Shown: piece after piece, positions 51,623 through 64,000 of the stretch
Numbering within the stretch: position 1 is the stretch's first letter
How the letters are laid out: each line of letters opens with the position of its first letter
Source of the DNA: Rotaria sordida
Lineage: Eukaryota; Rotifera; Eurotatoria; Philodinida; Philodinidae
DNA: 64,000 bases
NCBI GenBank assembly: GCA_905250125.1
Contig: CAJNOL010001099.1
Location: forward strand, 1 to 64,000
Reading direction: 5' to 3'
Translations under genes and position numbers: made by a program
The notes under the pieces: generated by a model
The model's input: the letters and a program-made list of their open reading frames with translations, nothing else
Told to the model about the DNA's origin: nothing
The model's database searches: none

Positions 51623-52696
51623 TCAAAAATCAAGAGAACGAACACGTACAATAAAATCAAATTGATTCAAATTAGACATTACACCTTTTACACTAAAATA
51701 AAAATTGTCTGCATTTGCTGGTACAAAAGTTGTATATGTATTGCCACCTCGAACATTACGATTACTAATACTTTTTGGTGAAGATGAAGATGGATTTTTA
51801 TTTGTTGTCGATGTATATACTGCAGTCTACAAAAGAAAAGAAAATAAAATTCAATAATTTCGTTTTGTTTTGTTTTGTTTTTTTTGCTAATTTTCATGAC
51901 TTACTTTTCCTACACGATCATTTATTTCAATTTCAAAGAAAGCATTTTTTTTCAATTTTTTTAATGTATGCATTTTATAATATCGACTTGAATTTCCTGT
52001 CATTTCACCTCGTATTTTAATATTAGGTAAAACAAATGCTGGAAATTCACACATTTTCATTGTTATAGCATTTGTAACACGAGCTAAATCAAGATATGAA
52101 GCAATATTTAATACATAATCTGGATCACCAGCAATGCCAAGTAATTCAGCATCACCTTGTGTACCAATATTTCCAATACCAACAGCAAATATTGTACCTT
52201 CAATTGGATTTGAACGTAAAGCTTGAGCAGCTGGTATTGGTGGTCGACCTTCATTACTATGTCCATCAGTAAATATAGCAAAAACCCTTGGAATAGCTTG
52301 TGTAGCAGGTCGACATCTAGCTTGACAATATGAATTAGCTAAAGCAAGAGCCTCACCTGTAGATGTATTTTGAGCTAAATGTGGAAGTTCAGCTATTTGT
52401 TGTAATAATTCCATTCGATCAAATTCAAATACATCTGTTTGAGCACTAAGCGACATTGTTGATGAAAAATTAATAATAGCAACACCAGCTTTTTCTGTAC
52501 CAACATTAAGACGACTAACAAGATCAATTAATGCTTTTTTTCCTTGTTCAAAATCATTAGGTGATATACTTCCAGATGAATCAATTATAAGTGTTAAATC
52601 AATAAAAGCTTCACATTTATTTTGACCATAAACATGAATTGAAAAAGTCAAAAAATAGATGATGAATAAACTGATTGATAACATCATCATTTGCAT
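51623..52696 (-). CDS. Secreted von Willebrand factor A-domain protein
   Basis: Two exons, 52696-51905 and 51826-51623, join in frame to 331 residues. A signal peptide occupies residues 1-24 (cleavage after VYG). A single vWA domain follows (about 30-215). Its metal-ion-dependent adhesion site is complete: D39-x-S41-x-S43 in IDSSGSIS, T113 in NTSTGEAL and D144 in FTDGHSNEG. This is the arrangement of matrilin/collagen/cochlin-type ligand-binding domains. A small beta-rich module follows (about 225-331) with a Ser-rich linker and ends VRVRSLDF. No transmembrane segment or GPI signal is apparent, so it is probably an extracellular or matrix protein. Cysteines are few (about six). The precise family is not recognised. 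The gene converges on FTCD. Confidence 0.85.
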
Positions 52697-54007
52697 TATT
52701 GTTCTACATGTATACTGCTGATTTTCTTTCTGCTTTTATTTAAGCACAAATGATATTGATATCTTAGTTGTTTTTTTTTCTTACAATCCCTCAAAAATTG
52801 AAATGTCCAATGACGTAGGCTAATAGAAAACCTATTTTCGATTTGTTTTTAATAATGACATCATACCTACGCATAGATTTTGGGTGGGTGCTATCATGAT
52901 TTTTCTAAATAACACCTGATAGCTATATCATGATTAAAATTTCTTTTTTTTTTTATCGATCTACTTCCTACAAAAAGATTAGTTATTTTATATGATACAA
53001 CGCCTAAATATTTTGATTGAAAGTCAGTATTAACTTTGACTCCTGATAGATGGAAAAGATTAGATAATTTTTTATATATTCACTTTTTTCATTATTTGAA
53101 ATAAATTTATATAAAAAAAAAAAACTAATAGAAAGCGGCAAAAGTTGGGTTTTTTTTGCATAAATTTTCAGTGTCATTAACATAAATAAGTCATATGTGT
53201 GAAAGATTAAATTTTCGTCTATTTTTAAATAAATTCAATAATGATATGAAAAGTAAGATTGTTTTAAATGCTAATAAATAAAACGATATTTTATCTTCCT
53301 ATGATCATTTCATTTTTTTCAAAAGTTACTTTGATTGACAATGATCAATGAAGTTATTTTATCAGTTTTTTCCTATCTTTATCATGATTCTACTGATAAG
53401 CTTTGTATTATAATAGATAAATCTAATAAATAGATTATAGCCTATGGAAATTATAAAATTAAATGTCAATAATTAGCAATAGTTTTGTCGATATTTGATA
53501 TTCTCTTTGTAATTGATTGAATAAAGAAAAAAGATTATGTCTATTTTCTAAGATGAGATCAATAATTTGATTTAGAAAAAAAGAAAGTCGCAGAAAAAGT
53601 TTTAAAATATACAAACGACAAAATGATATGCACACGGATAATACAGACTCAAAATGTAGTCTGAACAAAGAACTATTAGAATAACTTTGAATCAAACATT
53701 ACCTTTATTTATTTTCTATCAAACGAATATTTACATAATTGATTAATATCAATAACTAACTGCTCATTTAGTATGTCGTGAACATAAATTTATATTGTTT
53801 CTTGATTGATTCACAAAAAAAAAAAGAAAAGAAAAGATTAAACAAAACGAGACAACAATAAAAAAATAGATGCGCAAAATATTAAGAAAGACCATACCAT
53901 TGACCGGTCTATTTAAAAATAATAGATCAACAAAACAAAATTGAGCAACAACGAAGGAAAAACAAGCCTATATTTAAGTTTTCTTTCTAATTGAATATTA
54001 TTCAATT
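52697..54007. other. Spacer between vWA gene and WSD gene
   Basis: Both genes are on the minus strand. The 1.3 kb therefore contain the promoter of the vWA gene and the 3' end of the WSD gene. The sequence is AT-rich with poly-A/T runs. I see no additional gene or clear repeat. Confidence 0.5.
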
Positions 54008-57000
54008 TCAATTTCCATTTTTATAATTTTCATTTGAATTAAAATGAACAACAGTAGCATTTGTTGTTGTCATTGCTGTATTAAATGTTTTCGATGGTGT
54101 CGTCGGTCGAGTTCGATTTAAAGATATTTGACGTTGTATACCAATACGTGTATTTTCACAAATGCTTACAGATTGTGCACGACGCATACCAGCTTGTTGT
54201 TGATCATACTTCAAAATATCAAATAATAAATAAATAAAAAAACATATATGAATGAACTAAATCATTCGTTAGCGATGTGACTATGACAAATAAAAATACG
54301 TCTATCTCGAGATAATACACTTTTCTAGAGCTAATTTTTATATGTTACATATATATTATTTTAGTTTGGGTACTCTGAGAAAAAAAATCAGTGCTGGAAA
54401 CCTTCATTCAGAGAAGTTATCAGTAAAAAATTAGCGTGTGTTCGCTTGATGTATTTTAGTTAAAATCAAACTTCAAATTGATACAGTAAATTGAAAACTA
54501 TATAATACATTCTGTAGACAACTCATGAAACTACAAAACTTCTATTCAAAGTTTTTTTCTGAGTATATCTAAGTGTTTCAAAAAAGAAACTGATTTACTT
54601 TCCGTTAGTAACTTGATGGAGTAGGAAAAAAATCCTTCTAACCGAGTGAAAAGTTCAAAAACAAATATCAAACAGTACAAATCTTTCTTCAGAATCTCTA
54701 GACGACATGAAGACAAAAATTTCTCTTTATTCTGAAGTTTTCGAGTTTTTTCCCTCATATAATTAAAGAGATATTTGTTGATTACTTTTTAATTAATAAT
54801 CAGCTGAACGACCCAATATTTTTATATACAGTTCTGAACAAAAGTAGTCGCTCCCGATGAAATGCTACTATTCTTTATGACATTGAGCTGGTATTTTTAG
54901 TGCATGCGTACGATAATTAATTCTGATCGTTAGCACTCATCCGTCCTCGATCGATTCACATGTGCTAGCATTATGATATACACATTTTCTTTCTCTTGTG
55001 AAAAATCTATTTTAGCGGAAATGTGTACACAAAAAGTTTCTCTTTATCATTTTGCTATTTCACGCGCTACTACTGTTAAAGACAGTCCCATATGTCTAGT
55101 TTATTATTACCAAAGTCCATGGTATATAGTAGACCTCGAAATAGGGCTACTATTTTATGGCCCGGCTCGAGCCCGAAAAAAATTTCGTTTACAAAGATTT
55201 TTTTTCTCAATGAAGAGCTATTGCATATTTTTCGCCTTTTAGAAAAAAGTTATGACGGAGGGAGGGGGGAGTAGTGTGGAAACTTTCCCTCTATCCTCTC
55301 TCAAGGATGAGTCAAATGTCAAAAAAGGATAAAACTATCGGATCAGGCGGCTCAACAGCAAAGGTGACTCGGCCTGTTTCAAGGCTTGGTACATAGTCAC
55401 AATCTTAGTAATTAACACACCCTGAAATAGTGAACTCATGTCGTGTACCACTAACTTAACTGCATTCAATATTACGGATTACTTTTATTCAAGGATTATA
55501 TGTGTCTATACTAAAGGAACTTATTCCCAAAAAAATAATTCTTATAAATAATCGAACTCAAAAATGAAAAATCGTTATATTTCGTTTTGCTTGGTAATGA
55601 TTCATATAGAAATATATATCTTACTAATTGTTGTTCTGGAAAACTTGTTTTTGATGATGACATCGAATTCTGTGCATGAATATGAAAAACTTTAGGACTA
55701 TATTCACTTCCATCTTCTCTATCAAATTGAAAATTTCTAAATAAAAAACAAAAAAAAACAAAAATTCGAATAAGAGAAAAACAAAACATATTTTTCTTTT
55801 CGTTTTTTTAACCTTCCTGATAATGATCTTTGTTCATTAGATTTTAATGAAATTCTTGATGCAACACTTGCTGATCGTAAACGTACACGAACATGTGGAT
55901 CCATTTCATCTTCTTCATCACTTGGTATCATACCAGATAATTCACATTGACGTTCTTGTAATTTAATAAGTAATTCACGAAATTCTCGTCGTAATTCTTC
56001 TAATTTTGTTGTAATTATTAAACGTTCTGTTTGACTTGATGAATCATTCATATCAAGATTTTCAAATTGACTTTTTAATGAAAGTAATTCTTGTTGTAAT
56101 GTTGCCATTTTTGCTTGAATCTATATATATATATAGATATAAATCTTATAATAATAATAATAATAATATAATTGTTTTTACTTCTTCTATTGATAAATCA
56201 TCTGACATATCCGATATACTACTAATACTTTTTTTTGGTAAAGGAAATCTTGGTGGTCGAGTTATTCGACGAATTTCACCTGGAATTCGACGATGTGCAA
56301 GAAGATCTTGAACAACACTCAACTAAACATAATAAATATAAAATAAATTCAAATATTTCTACGGATAAAGTTGTTGTCTTTTTTTTATTCTTTATTTTTA
56401 CTTGTTGATTAAAACATATAGTAAAAAATTGTGGATCAGGTATAATATTTGGATCAACAACAACAGCAAGACGAACTTCATCAGCATAAGATGTTACACA
56501 AAAATTAATACTATGTGTACTAATACTTGGATTAAGACATATTACATTTCGAACATCTCGATTACATATAGACATTGTTGCTAATGTTGTACTACTACCA
56601 GCAGCTAATGTTGTTAACCATAAACTAGCATTATTATAAATACGAGCCATTATTTTATTAGCTAAAAAAAAAACAAAGATTATCAGTGTTGAAATATTTA
56701 ATTTACATTTCTTTTTCTTCTTACCAATACAGGCAGGAAATAAAAGATAAGTGATATGTGTAAATAAATACATTGTAGCATAATCTCCATTTTGTTTAAC
56801 TCGTTTTGTATTACCATTAAATGACCATAAAAGTGGAATATTTCCTTCAATATTCATTGGTAATTCAAGACTTAAATGTGCTATACGATTTCCCATAACA
56901 ATATGAGGCGTATTAGAACGTAGATCACATGGCATAACACAATTAATATTTGATGAATTGGATAAACTGTTGTGTATTGTTTTTTTTTTTAAATAAAAGG

Positions 57001-59815
57001 AATAAAATATCAACATTAATAAAAACAAAAGAAATTTATTCTATATGTTAAAAATAATCTTATCATTAGATTAAAATAAATACCAAAAAAAAATAATAAA
57101 ATTATATGAATAATTTTTTTGTTTTTGTACTCTAATACAAATGACTCCTGAGCTAAAATATTCCCTAATGATATTTTACTTTAAATTTATTGATCAATTT
57201 AGATAATAATATCTTTCGACAGATACATCAATATCAAATATTTTTCTTTTTTGAGGGCAAAATTTTTCAAATTTGATTTTATTACATTATAAATATCTAT
57301 AAGAAACTATTCGTGTTAATATATCATATTCATTTCTAGGAAAAACATATATATTAATACTTTGTCATGATAAATCTAGCAATGATATTTTAATTTTTTT
57401 TTTTTTTAATATAGATTATATCATTATGAGATTATTTGCATGTCTTCTTTGCTCGACAACACAGTTTTTCACACATTATACAATAATCAAAAAAATAATT
57501 ACGAAAATCTCACGAGAAAAAAAGCTAAAAAAAGAAAAATATTCTATATTCTTATGACGTCATGCTCAGTTATTTTTAGAAACATTTTTTTTTTTTGAAA
57601 GAATTATGTATCGAAATAATTAATATCTATGCATGACAAAAACAATTTTCATCTTCCAATAGAAAGTTCATTGAATCTAACGAAAGACTTTATCCAAATA
57701 AAAACAGAAAAAAAAAAGAAATATGAGTTAAAATTTTGTTTACTATTAGAAGATGTTCAGACTAAGAAAAATTTCAAAAGTTATAATACAAGTTGTATTT
57801 AATGGTGGTGTCACAAGGAGGACAGAGTATGTCTGAGTCCTCCGGAAAATTTTTGCTAACAGTAATCTCACAGTAGAGATGACAGAGCTCAGCTCCAGGA
57901 CCAGAAATCCTGACCTTGTCAGTGGTTGTATCTTGGCTGAAGTGTCGAATTTTGACCTAAGAAAAGTATTTCATTAGACTAATTTGCTTATAGATTATGC
58001 AAGACCAATAAAAAAAAAAAGTTGTCTTTATATTATACTAATATTTTAGAAATTATTTACTCGAAAATTTTGTAAATTAAGCTAATTTTCTTTTACTAAC
58101 AAAGTAAAGTGTTGTGAAAGAAAAATTGATCTCTCACTCAAATCATTATTTATATGATATTCTATTAAATTTTGTCAAATTTATATCAGAGATAGAATCA
58201 GTTCAGTTTCAAAAAAGCACGAATCAATTTCATCACAAGTTTATATAAATGCCCTACGTATGAATAAAATATAAACTCAAAAGCTTTCTCTGACTTGAGG
58301 CAATTTTTTTTCTTAAGTACAACTTATTTTATCGATAAGAACTACAAGATACAACGATTTTAAAATAAATCTTACCCATGTTTATCCATATATAATCTAA
58401 CACAAGAAATTACTAATGTTGAAAGTAAATCATTCATACGTGTTCGTGTAACAAGTTTCATTCGATTAGCTTGTGTTAAACTAAATGGTGTTGACCAAAT
58501 AACTAATCGTTGTTGTTGATTTGATAAATGTGGATTTATTGTTGTTATATTTGTATTTTTATATATAATCCGTTTTAAAAAATTATCTCTATAAGAATTA
58601 AATATTAATTTACTAAATAATAACATATGTCCAAATAAATATGATTTTATATAATCAAATATATGTTCATTTTGTCTACCAGCAAAACGAGGTTTTAAAT
58701 CAAGTTGCGTTGTACGATTATCAACAATATGTTTTAATAATATACGCATTAATGATACACCATCAGATAGAACAGGATGATAAAGAAATAAAAGTATACT
58801 ATCATTTGGACGTAATGATGAACGATTTTTATAATGTAATTGCCATAATGGTCGAGTAAGTGTTAGTTCAGTTGAAATAAGTGCTGATACATAAGCTTGA
58901 AGATCTTCATCAGTTTGTATATTTCGTGGTATTTCACGTACATGTTCATCAATTGAAAAAGCTGAATAATCAATCCACATTGTACCAGAAAAATGTGGAA
59001 AAATTAATTGTGAAAAACGTGGAAATAATTTACGTCCAATATTTGAACCACGTCGAAAACTATTTGTTACAAGACGATTTATTAAAATTTTTTTCAAAGA
59101 ATTTTCATTGACCGATCCTGATTATAAAATATGAAACAAAAATAAAAAAAGAATAATTTTATAAAAATTTATTAATACCTTCAAGAAAAAATATAGCTGC
59201 TCCCATCGGTCCAATAGTTTGAGAATTTAATTTCGTTGTTTCTTCATTTTTATTTCGATTTATTGATATATTACTATTATATAACCAAAATAAATCACTA
59301 GGAGATAAATAACTACATGTACATGGTGTAACTGTACAATGATATCGACAAGTAAATCGTATAAATATTCTTGTAAGCCAACATATAGGTAAAATAAGTG
59401 TTATTAATATAACACATGGAATAGAAATAAAAAGTCCAAAACAAAATTTTGATAAACGTTTTAAAAAAATTACAATAGATGATTGATCAGTTGGATGTTT
59501 AACACGTTTAATAGGTATATTTTGCATATAAGAACTATTAGTTGTTTGTTGTTCATCTGTTGTTATTGATCGTGTATAAATAATTCTTTTTCGATGTTGT
59601 GTTTGTTGTGGACGAGGCATATCAATTGGTTCAACACGTTTTGAAGGAAACAGATTTGTTGTTTTTAATGATGATGATAATAAAAATGAAGGTGTACAAT
59701 GAATAATAGCAATAGATATTTGTTGTTCAATATAATCTATACGATGATTAATGTCAAATGGAACAGTAATCAAATTTGATGTGATTGATTCAGCCCATTG
59801 ACTGTCCACTTGCAT
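54008..59815 (-). CDS. WSD-type wax ester synthase/DGAT-like O-acyltransferase with C-terminal coiled coil
   Basis: WSD enzymes esterify fatty alcohols or diacylglycerol with acyl-CoA at the ER. Eight exons on the minus strand join in frame to 880 residues: 59815-59179, 59117-58376, 56966-56725, 56661-56402, 56322-56182, 56120-55813, 55736-55625 and 54208-54008. An in-frame TAG just upstream supports the ATG. A membrane segment (about 122-150) precedes the acyltransferase start GPMGAAIFFLEG, which corresponds to the family's PMDxxFL. RPLW lies at 301-304. The catalytic HHxxxDG motif appears as HPVLSDG at 326-332, so the second His is Pro. The C-terminal half (NRIAHLSLELPMNIE, NPSISTHSINFCVTSYADEV, DPNIIPDP) fits the WSD C-terminal domain. 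Residues after 627 are an extra 250-residue tail with a charged coiled coil (LQQELLSLKSQFENL, LEELRREFRELLIKLQERQ) and Ser/Arg-rich patches. The exon 3 acceptor and last exon are the weakest joins. Confidence 0.82.
54839..54866 (+). mobile_element. Possible lone Tc1/mariner-type terminus
   Basis: After a TA dinucleotide the sequence reads CAGTTCTGAACAAAAGTAG, close in style to Tc1-like inverted termini (CAGT...CAAAAGT). I did not find a matching right end within the 1.4 kb WSD intron 7. The region to about 55480 is GC-richer and probably decayed mobile DNA. Confidence 0.3.
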
Positions 59816-60967
59816 GTCCTTCTAGATCGATAGAAATTTTTCTTAGAAAAAATTTATGCAACCAAAAAAAATTCTTTTATTATTAATAAAAAAACAAAAC
59901 TCTGAGACTTTGTTTGTTCATGTAAGAAGAAAACAAAAAAATAGAAAAAAAAATTTATAGACTAGTAATTTCATTACTTATGGATTTTTTCCTGATGAAA
60001 AAAAATGGTTTCTCACCTTCTTTTTTCCAAAAATATATTATCATTTAATAATGAATGAAGCTTTTTTTTTTTTCTTCTTTTAGACTATATTTCTCTTCAT
60101 GTGCTCATAATGAACATAATAAAAATTAGAAACAAAAAAAAAGGAAACATGATAACAGAAGAGAGAAAGATTGACGTATACTCATTTTGAAAAAAAAAAA
60201 GAAGAAAAAGAAAGAAATCTTCTATTTGACAAAGAAAAAAAAAATAAATGTCATCAACATCAAATCAAGATATTCATTAATAAAAACAAAATAACAGATT
60301 GATATTTTTATTCATAAAAATAATCATTCAAATGTATGATTATTGTTTAATTTCTCTTGAGAATATTTCATTTTTTAGCTTTTTTTTTTTGTTTTACCTC
60401 GAATAAACATTAGATTCATATTCATCAATGGACAACATCGACCAAGATAAATAAATTTGATCGAAAAACGAATTCATTTACATATATCTTGTTGTTGATA
60501 ATTTTTCATTGTTGTATTACAACTTTTTTATTGGCATTATTTTCTAAAAGAAAAATAACACAAGCATACCATTCGAATTATTATGTCAATATGTTCTATC
60601 TCATTTGTCTTTTTTTACTTTATTCAAGTTAGACTTCTAATAGTTTCCATACACATACATCTACAAAGAGTAGCACAGCTAATCGAATAGTACTAGATCT
60701 TTTTTTTCCTATATATCTTTTTTTTTTCCTGACTGATTGATAGTCGTTATATAGCCATAATGATCATGTGTGTGTTTCGTAGTAATGGGAATATCAAAGA
60801 GCGAAAAGAAGAAAAAAAAAATGTAGAATGAACGTGTAATTGTCAAGAATTTGAAGATAGATAGATAGGAAGAGAAAAGAAAGAATGGCTAACTACAACA
60901 ACAAGAGTCTGATTCGATCAAGGTCGTTGTAGCGCATCGAACAGCAAGACAACAATCACGGATGATG

Positions 60968-60991
60968 TGACGTTTTGTGAGAGCATATAAG
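60968..60991 (+). promoter_or_regulatory. Candidate core promoter (CRE-like plus TATA)
   Basis: Within a GC-rich island, tgacgtt (60968-60974) is followed by gagagcatataagc, with a TATA-like catataag at 60984-60991, then a GC-rich stretch suited to a start site. It could drive the + strand gene starting at 63917 through a spliced 5' UTR. This is inference from motif spacing only. Confidence 0.3.
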
Positions 60992-61036
60992 CAGGCACGC
61001 ACGCACTGTATTTCCGACAGCGAGACACATGGCATT

Positions 61037-61056
61037 GTCGTCGTCGTCGTCGTCGA
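61037..61056. repeat. (GTC)n microsatellite
   Basis: About six GTC units in a GC-rich island between the WSD gene and the next gene. CpG-bearing repeats are rare in this AT-rich sequence, which adds to the promoter-like look of the island. Confidence 0.7.
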
Positions 61057-63916
61057 ACAGAATAAAGAGAAGCATCGATGCTAGGAAAAATGAATAAACA
61101 GAGCAAAAGACATATTCATAAATGAAAAAAATGTGATTTTCTGCTGTATATTTTTTTTATCCTTCATCTACTATCTTATTTTTCTTTGTTTTGCCCCCCT
61201 CTCTTCCCCAAAAAAAAAAAAAAAGAACTTATCAATCATTGGAAAAGCTGTACCTTTTTCCTTATCTAATCTTGTTGACTACTAAGAAATATTGTCTCGT
61301 ACTAATTAATCGATAAAAGCTTTTTAGTTTGATTCTATAATATTAATTGACTTGTCATATACTTGTTTTTTTTTTCTTCTTCTTCTTCTTCGTCTTACCT
61401 CAGCCATTTTTTATTGTAAATAGTATATGTCAAACTATAAGACATTCTGACTAACACAGTATGAAATAGCCTATTGACGCGTGTGTCTTTCTTTCTCTTT
61501 ATAACTCTATTCAAGTGGGAAGAAGTAATCGGAGATGTGTGTTTCTTCTCGATAGCTACTCGAATTGGTGGAAGTTGTTCGACGCAATTAAGCGGACAAC
61601 ACTAGCACACTACCGTCATAACTTTGCTAGTGCGCTCGACGTCGATTATATACTCTTTTCATTTTTTTTCCTCTCTCTCTCTCTCTCCTTTAGCATCGTT
61701 GTGGCGCATTTGCTTTTTGCTTGCTCATCACACTAACTACTACCAGTCGGTTGACGTAGCCGCCGGTGTGTATGTATGTGGCATCTCAGTTTTCACACTC
61801 AGCTTTAGTTAGAAATACATCCACATATATAAAAAAAAAAAGAAAGAAGAACTATCTTTTTTTTTTTCTCTTTTTTTTTCTTTCCTTAGAAATAACTCTC
61901 TGAACAACACAGCACATGATAGAACGATAAAAGAACTCATTCCATCCGAGAAGCAGTGCCAAGAATAACAATAAAAAAAAAAACTGCAAGATTGAAAGAG
62001 AAGAAAAAAAAAGGGAAAAGCTAACATTACTCTTCTCTTGCTTATTCTCATCCGTTTCACAGCCGAGTTAATCTCTCGATAATATATATGACAACGAATT
62101 ATCACATTTTTTTTAGCTCAAATTATTATTTTATATTTGGAATTGATAACCCCAATTAGTTCTCAAAATATGTCTTTCATACTGAATAATATATAAGTAA
62201 TTGGACATAGATATCTAAATATATCATCTTAATCTACGCATTTTAATATATATATATACATATATGTATATATATATATAAGTTCACTACAATGTACTTC
62301 ATTATAAAATCAACTTACTCGACAATCACATCGATAGTGATTTACTTCATTTTAGATTACATAGTAATCTTTAATCAAATAAACAATTTTTAATAGAAGT
62401 AATTCGATAAAAAAAAATAATAGAAAAGATAAATAGGTTATATATATCCCAGTCTCAATGATATTCTTAAATAAACAGTGTTTAACGTTTCAATAAAAAA
62501 ATAATCAATATGTATCCTTGAGATTATCGTTTAGACTTTGTTTCACAAGAATGTATTTTTGTTATTACACGTGTACATTGATTTCTAAAGGATATATTTG
62601 TCAGAAATATATACAGAACAATGTTTGATCGATGTTTAGGATATCAGTAAGACAGAAGGAATTGATGTGTAATAATCTACAACATCTGCTATATTGAGAT
62701 GCATTTCTACAGGCAGTCAATTAGTTCTTGATAAATGATGCTCTATGTAGAAAACAGATTTTTCAATTTGTCAAAGATTTTTGATTGAATTCTTTCTGTC
62801 GTATTCAAATGAATAATGTTGATGGTTTGATGGAAAGAAAAAAGAATTAGATTTACGCATGCTCGACTAATGTTGAAATTACACTTAAGAATCGGCATTG
62901 ATTCATTCATCAATAAATTTGTGTTTGTAGAAACGTATTTATGAAAATATTATAAATTCAAAAAATAAAAATACAGAAGATTAAGACAACTGTATGGAAA
63001 ACTCATTGACAATTTATAACATAAAATAATATCCAAACAGCTGCTTTTTATATGTTTACTTTTATTCTATTATCATGTATATATTCACTGACTTTTAATA
63101 TCTCAAAGTGAATGACATCATGTCTGTTTTACATAAGTTCAACTTTCAATTGCTTTGAAGAAAAAAAAAAAAAGATCTTTTCGATTCGACCAAATAAAAT
63201 TTAGACTCTTGTCGATAATATGTAAATTTGAAGGTAAAGTCGATGAAAAAACAAAACATAACAGTACTATCATGTTAATACTATTTCATAAACATACGAA
63301 GACGTCATAGTTCCATTGAGAGACATTTGTGTGACCAGTAATATGTTGTCTTATGACAAGCAATGTTGTTTTCGTCAGATATCCCTTGAAGCAAGTAAAA
63401 AAAACAACATGACAAATTCTTTAACCATTGTTAATATCGTCCTTAAAGTAGGAAAAGTTTACTCACGAAAGAATTGATTGGCATTTATCTTTGATTTAGT
63501 CTTTCCTAAAGCGTTATTCTAACTTATAAGGTTGATTCTTCACAGATGTTGATGATTATACGAAATAGTATGTAATAATAAATATTCATTAGAACTTCCA
63601 AAATTCTTTTTCTTAATTGATTGATTGAAAATAAATATTTTTTCTGTACTTCATATAAGAATGACATCTTCAGGAATAAAAAAAAAAGATAAATTATAAA
63701 ATTGAAATTTTTTCAAAATCAACAATTTCTTCAAGTTCAATGAATTCTTATTATTTAATAACATATATTCAACTAGTGATAAAACTTTGATTGGCTTTCA
63801 TAATAACTACAATCATTTCAGAGTTTAGTATCAACGTGGCTATATCATCTCTTGTATTGCTATTGATTGATCTATTGCTATTTTTTGTTTTTATCATATA
63901 TAACCTTGAGTTATAA

Positions 63917-64000
63917 ATGGATACCTTAACAAGTACACCTCCACCCATATCATCAGGTACAATGAATGGTGATAAACTTTCAGGTCAATTAATTATTAAA
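63917..64000 (+). CDS. Start of an unidentified gene, cut by the window end
   Basis: An ATG directly preceded by an in-frame TAA opens 28 codons, MDTLTSTPPPISSGT then MNGDKLSGQLIIK, that run off the window. The composition (ACA, CCA, TCA, AAA codons) matches the real genes here. The Thr/Pro/Ser-rich start suggests a disordered N-terminus. Nothing allows a family assignment. The long upstream region with GC islands would suit a regulated developmental gene, but that is speculation. Confidence 0.5.
   Translation, partial: MDTLTSTPPPISSGTMNGDKLSGQLIIK

Larger units (their letters stand above)
59816..63916. other. Large intergenic region before a truncated gene
   Basis: Four kilobases separate divergent genes. 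It is full of A/T runs (59860-60450, 61840-62000) and microsatellites: GATA near 60860, GTC near 61037, TTC near 61376, CT near 61671 and TA near 62248. Two islands of higher GC (60900-61080 and 61490-61790) stand out and are the best candidates for promoters or 5' UTR exons of the downstream gene. No coding exon is supported. An acceptor-like tttcag at 63817-63822 lies about 95 bp before the next ATG. Confidence 0.5.

Noticed and set aside
55020-55274. Overlapping frames of 60-89 residues in WSD intron 7
   Set aside because: They lie in a GC-richer decayed-looking intron segment and match no family I recognise.
61515-62105. Frames of 62-98 residues around the CT microsatellite
   Set aside because: Composition is dominated by CT and A/T runs; no exon structure or domain.

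Overview
The window looks like nuclear DNA of a small invertebrate, most likely a bdelloid rotifer (Rotaria/Adineta type). The evidence is indirect: strongly AT-rich sequence, many 50-100 bp introns with poly-T acceptors next to a few 0.7-5 kb introns, metazoan-only gene families (enhancer of polycomb, akirin, SIX homeobox, class II PI3K, CDKL kinase), and a wax-ester-synthase/DGAT-like gene. The species cannot be fixed from sequence alone.

Layout. 47-3706 (+): enhancer of polycomb, lacking its 5' end. 5453-5929 (-): akirin. 7399-10137 (+): UTP25. 12658-23870 (+): a 12-exon class II PI 3-kinase, followed 178 bp later on the same strand by the PROPPIN gene WDR45/WIPI4 (24049-31866). A SIX4/5-type homeobox gene (27456-28596, -) is nested antisense in WDR45's 5 kb sixth intron. 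33524-33805 (+): a small Cys-rich protein. 36534-41865 (+): a 20-exon CDKL5-like kinase. About 43569-43905 (-): a doubtful membrane-protein remnant. 44363-45451 (-): GLT1D1. 47721-49987 (+): FTCD. 51623-52696 (-): a secreted vWA protein. 54008-59815 (-): an eight-exon WSD O-acyltransferase with a long coiled-coil tail. 63917-64000 (+): the first codons of a gene that leaves the window. I joined exons by hand at GT/AG sites; every complete gene model keeps frame and ends at a stop.

Functional links. PI3K-C2 makes 3-phosphoinositides and WDR45 binds them, so the tight head-to-tail pair, with a splice-acceptor motif 7 nt before the WDR45 ATG, may be an operon resolved by spliced-leader trans-splicing. 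The other neighbours share no obvious pathway.

Introns and spacers carry many short inverted-repeat elements: a two-copy MITE family, a 1.4 kb hAT-like element with near-perfect 8 bp target duplications, a 112 bp hAT-like MITE, several foldback palindromes, a four-copy dispersed repeat, and G/T-rich snap-back pairs resembling the bdelloid telomere unit. I found no rRNA, convincing tRNA, CRISPR array or long transposase ORF.
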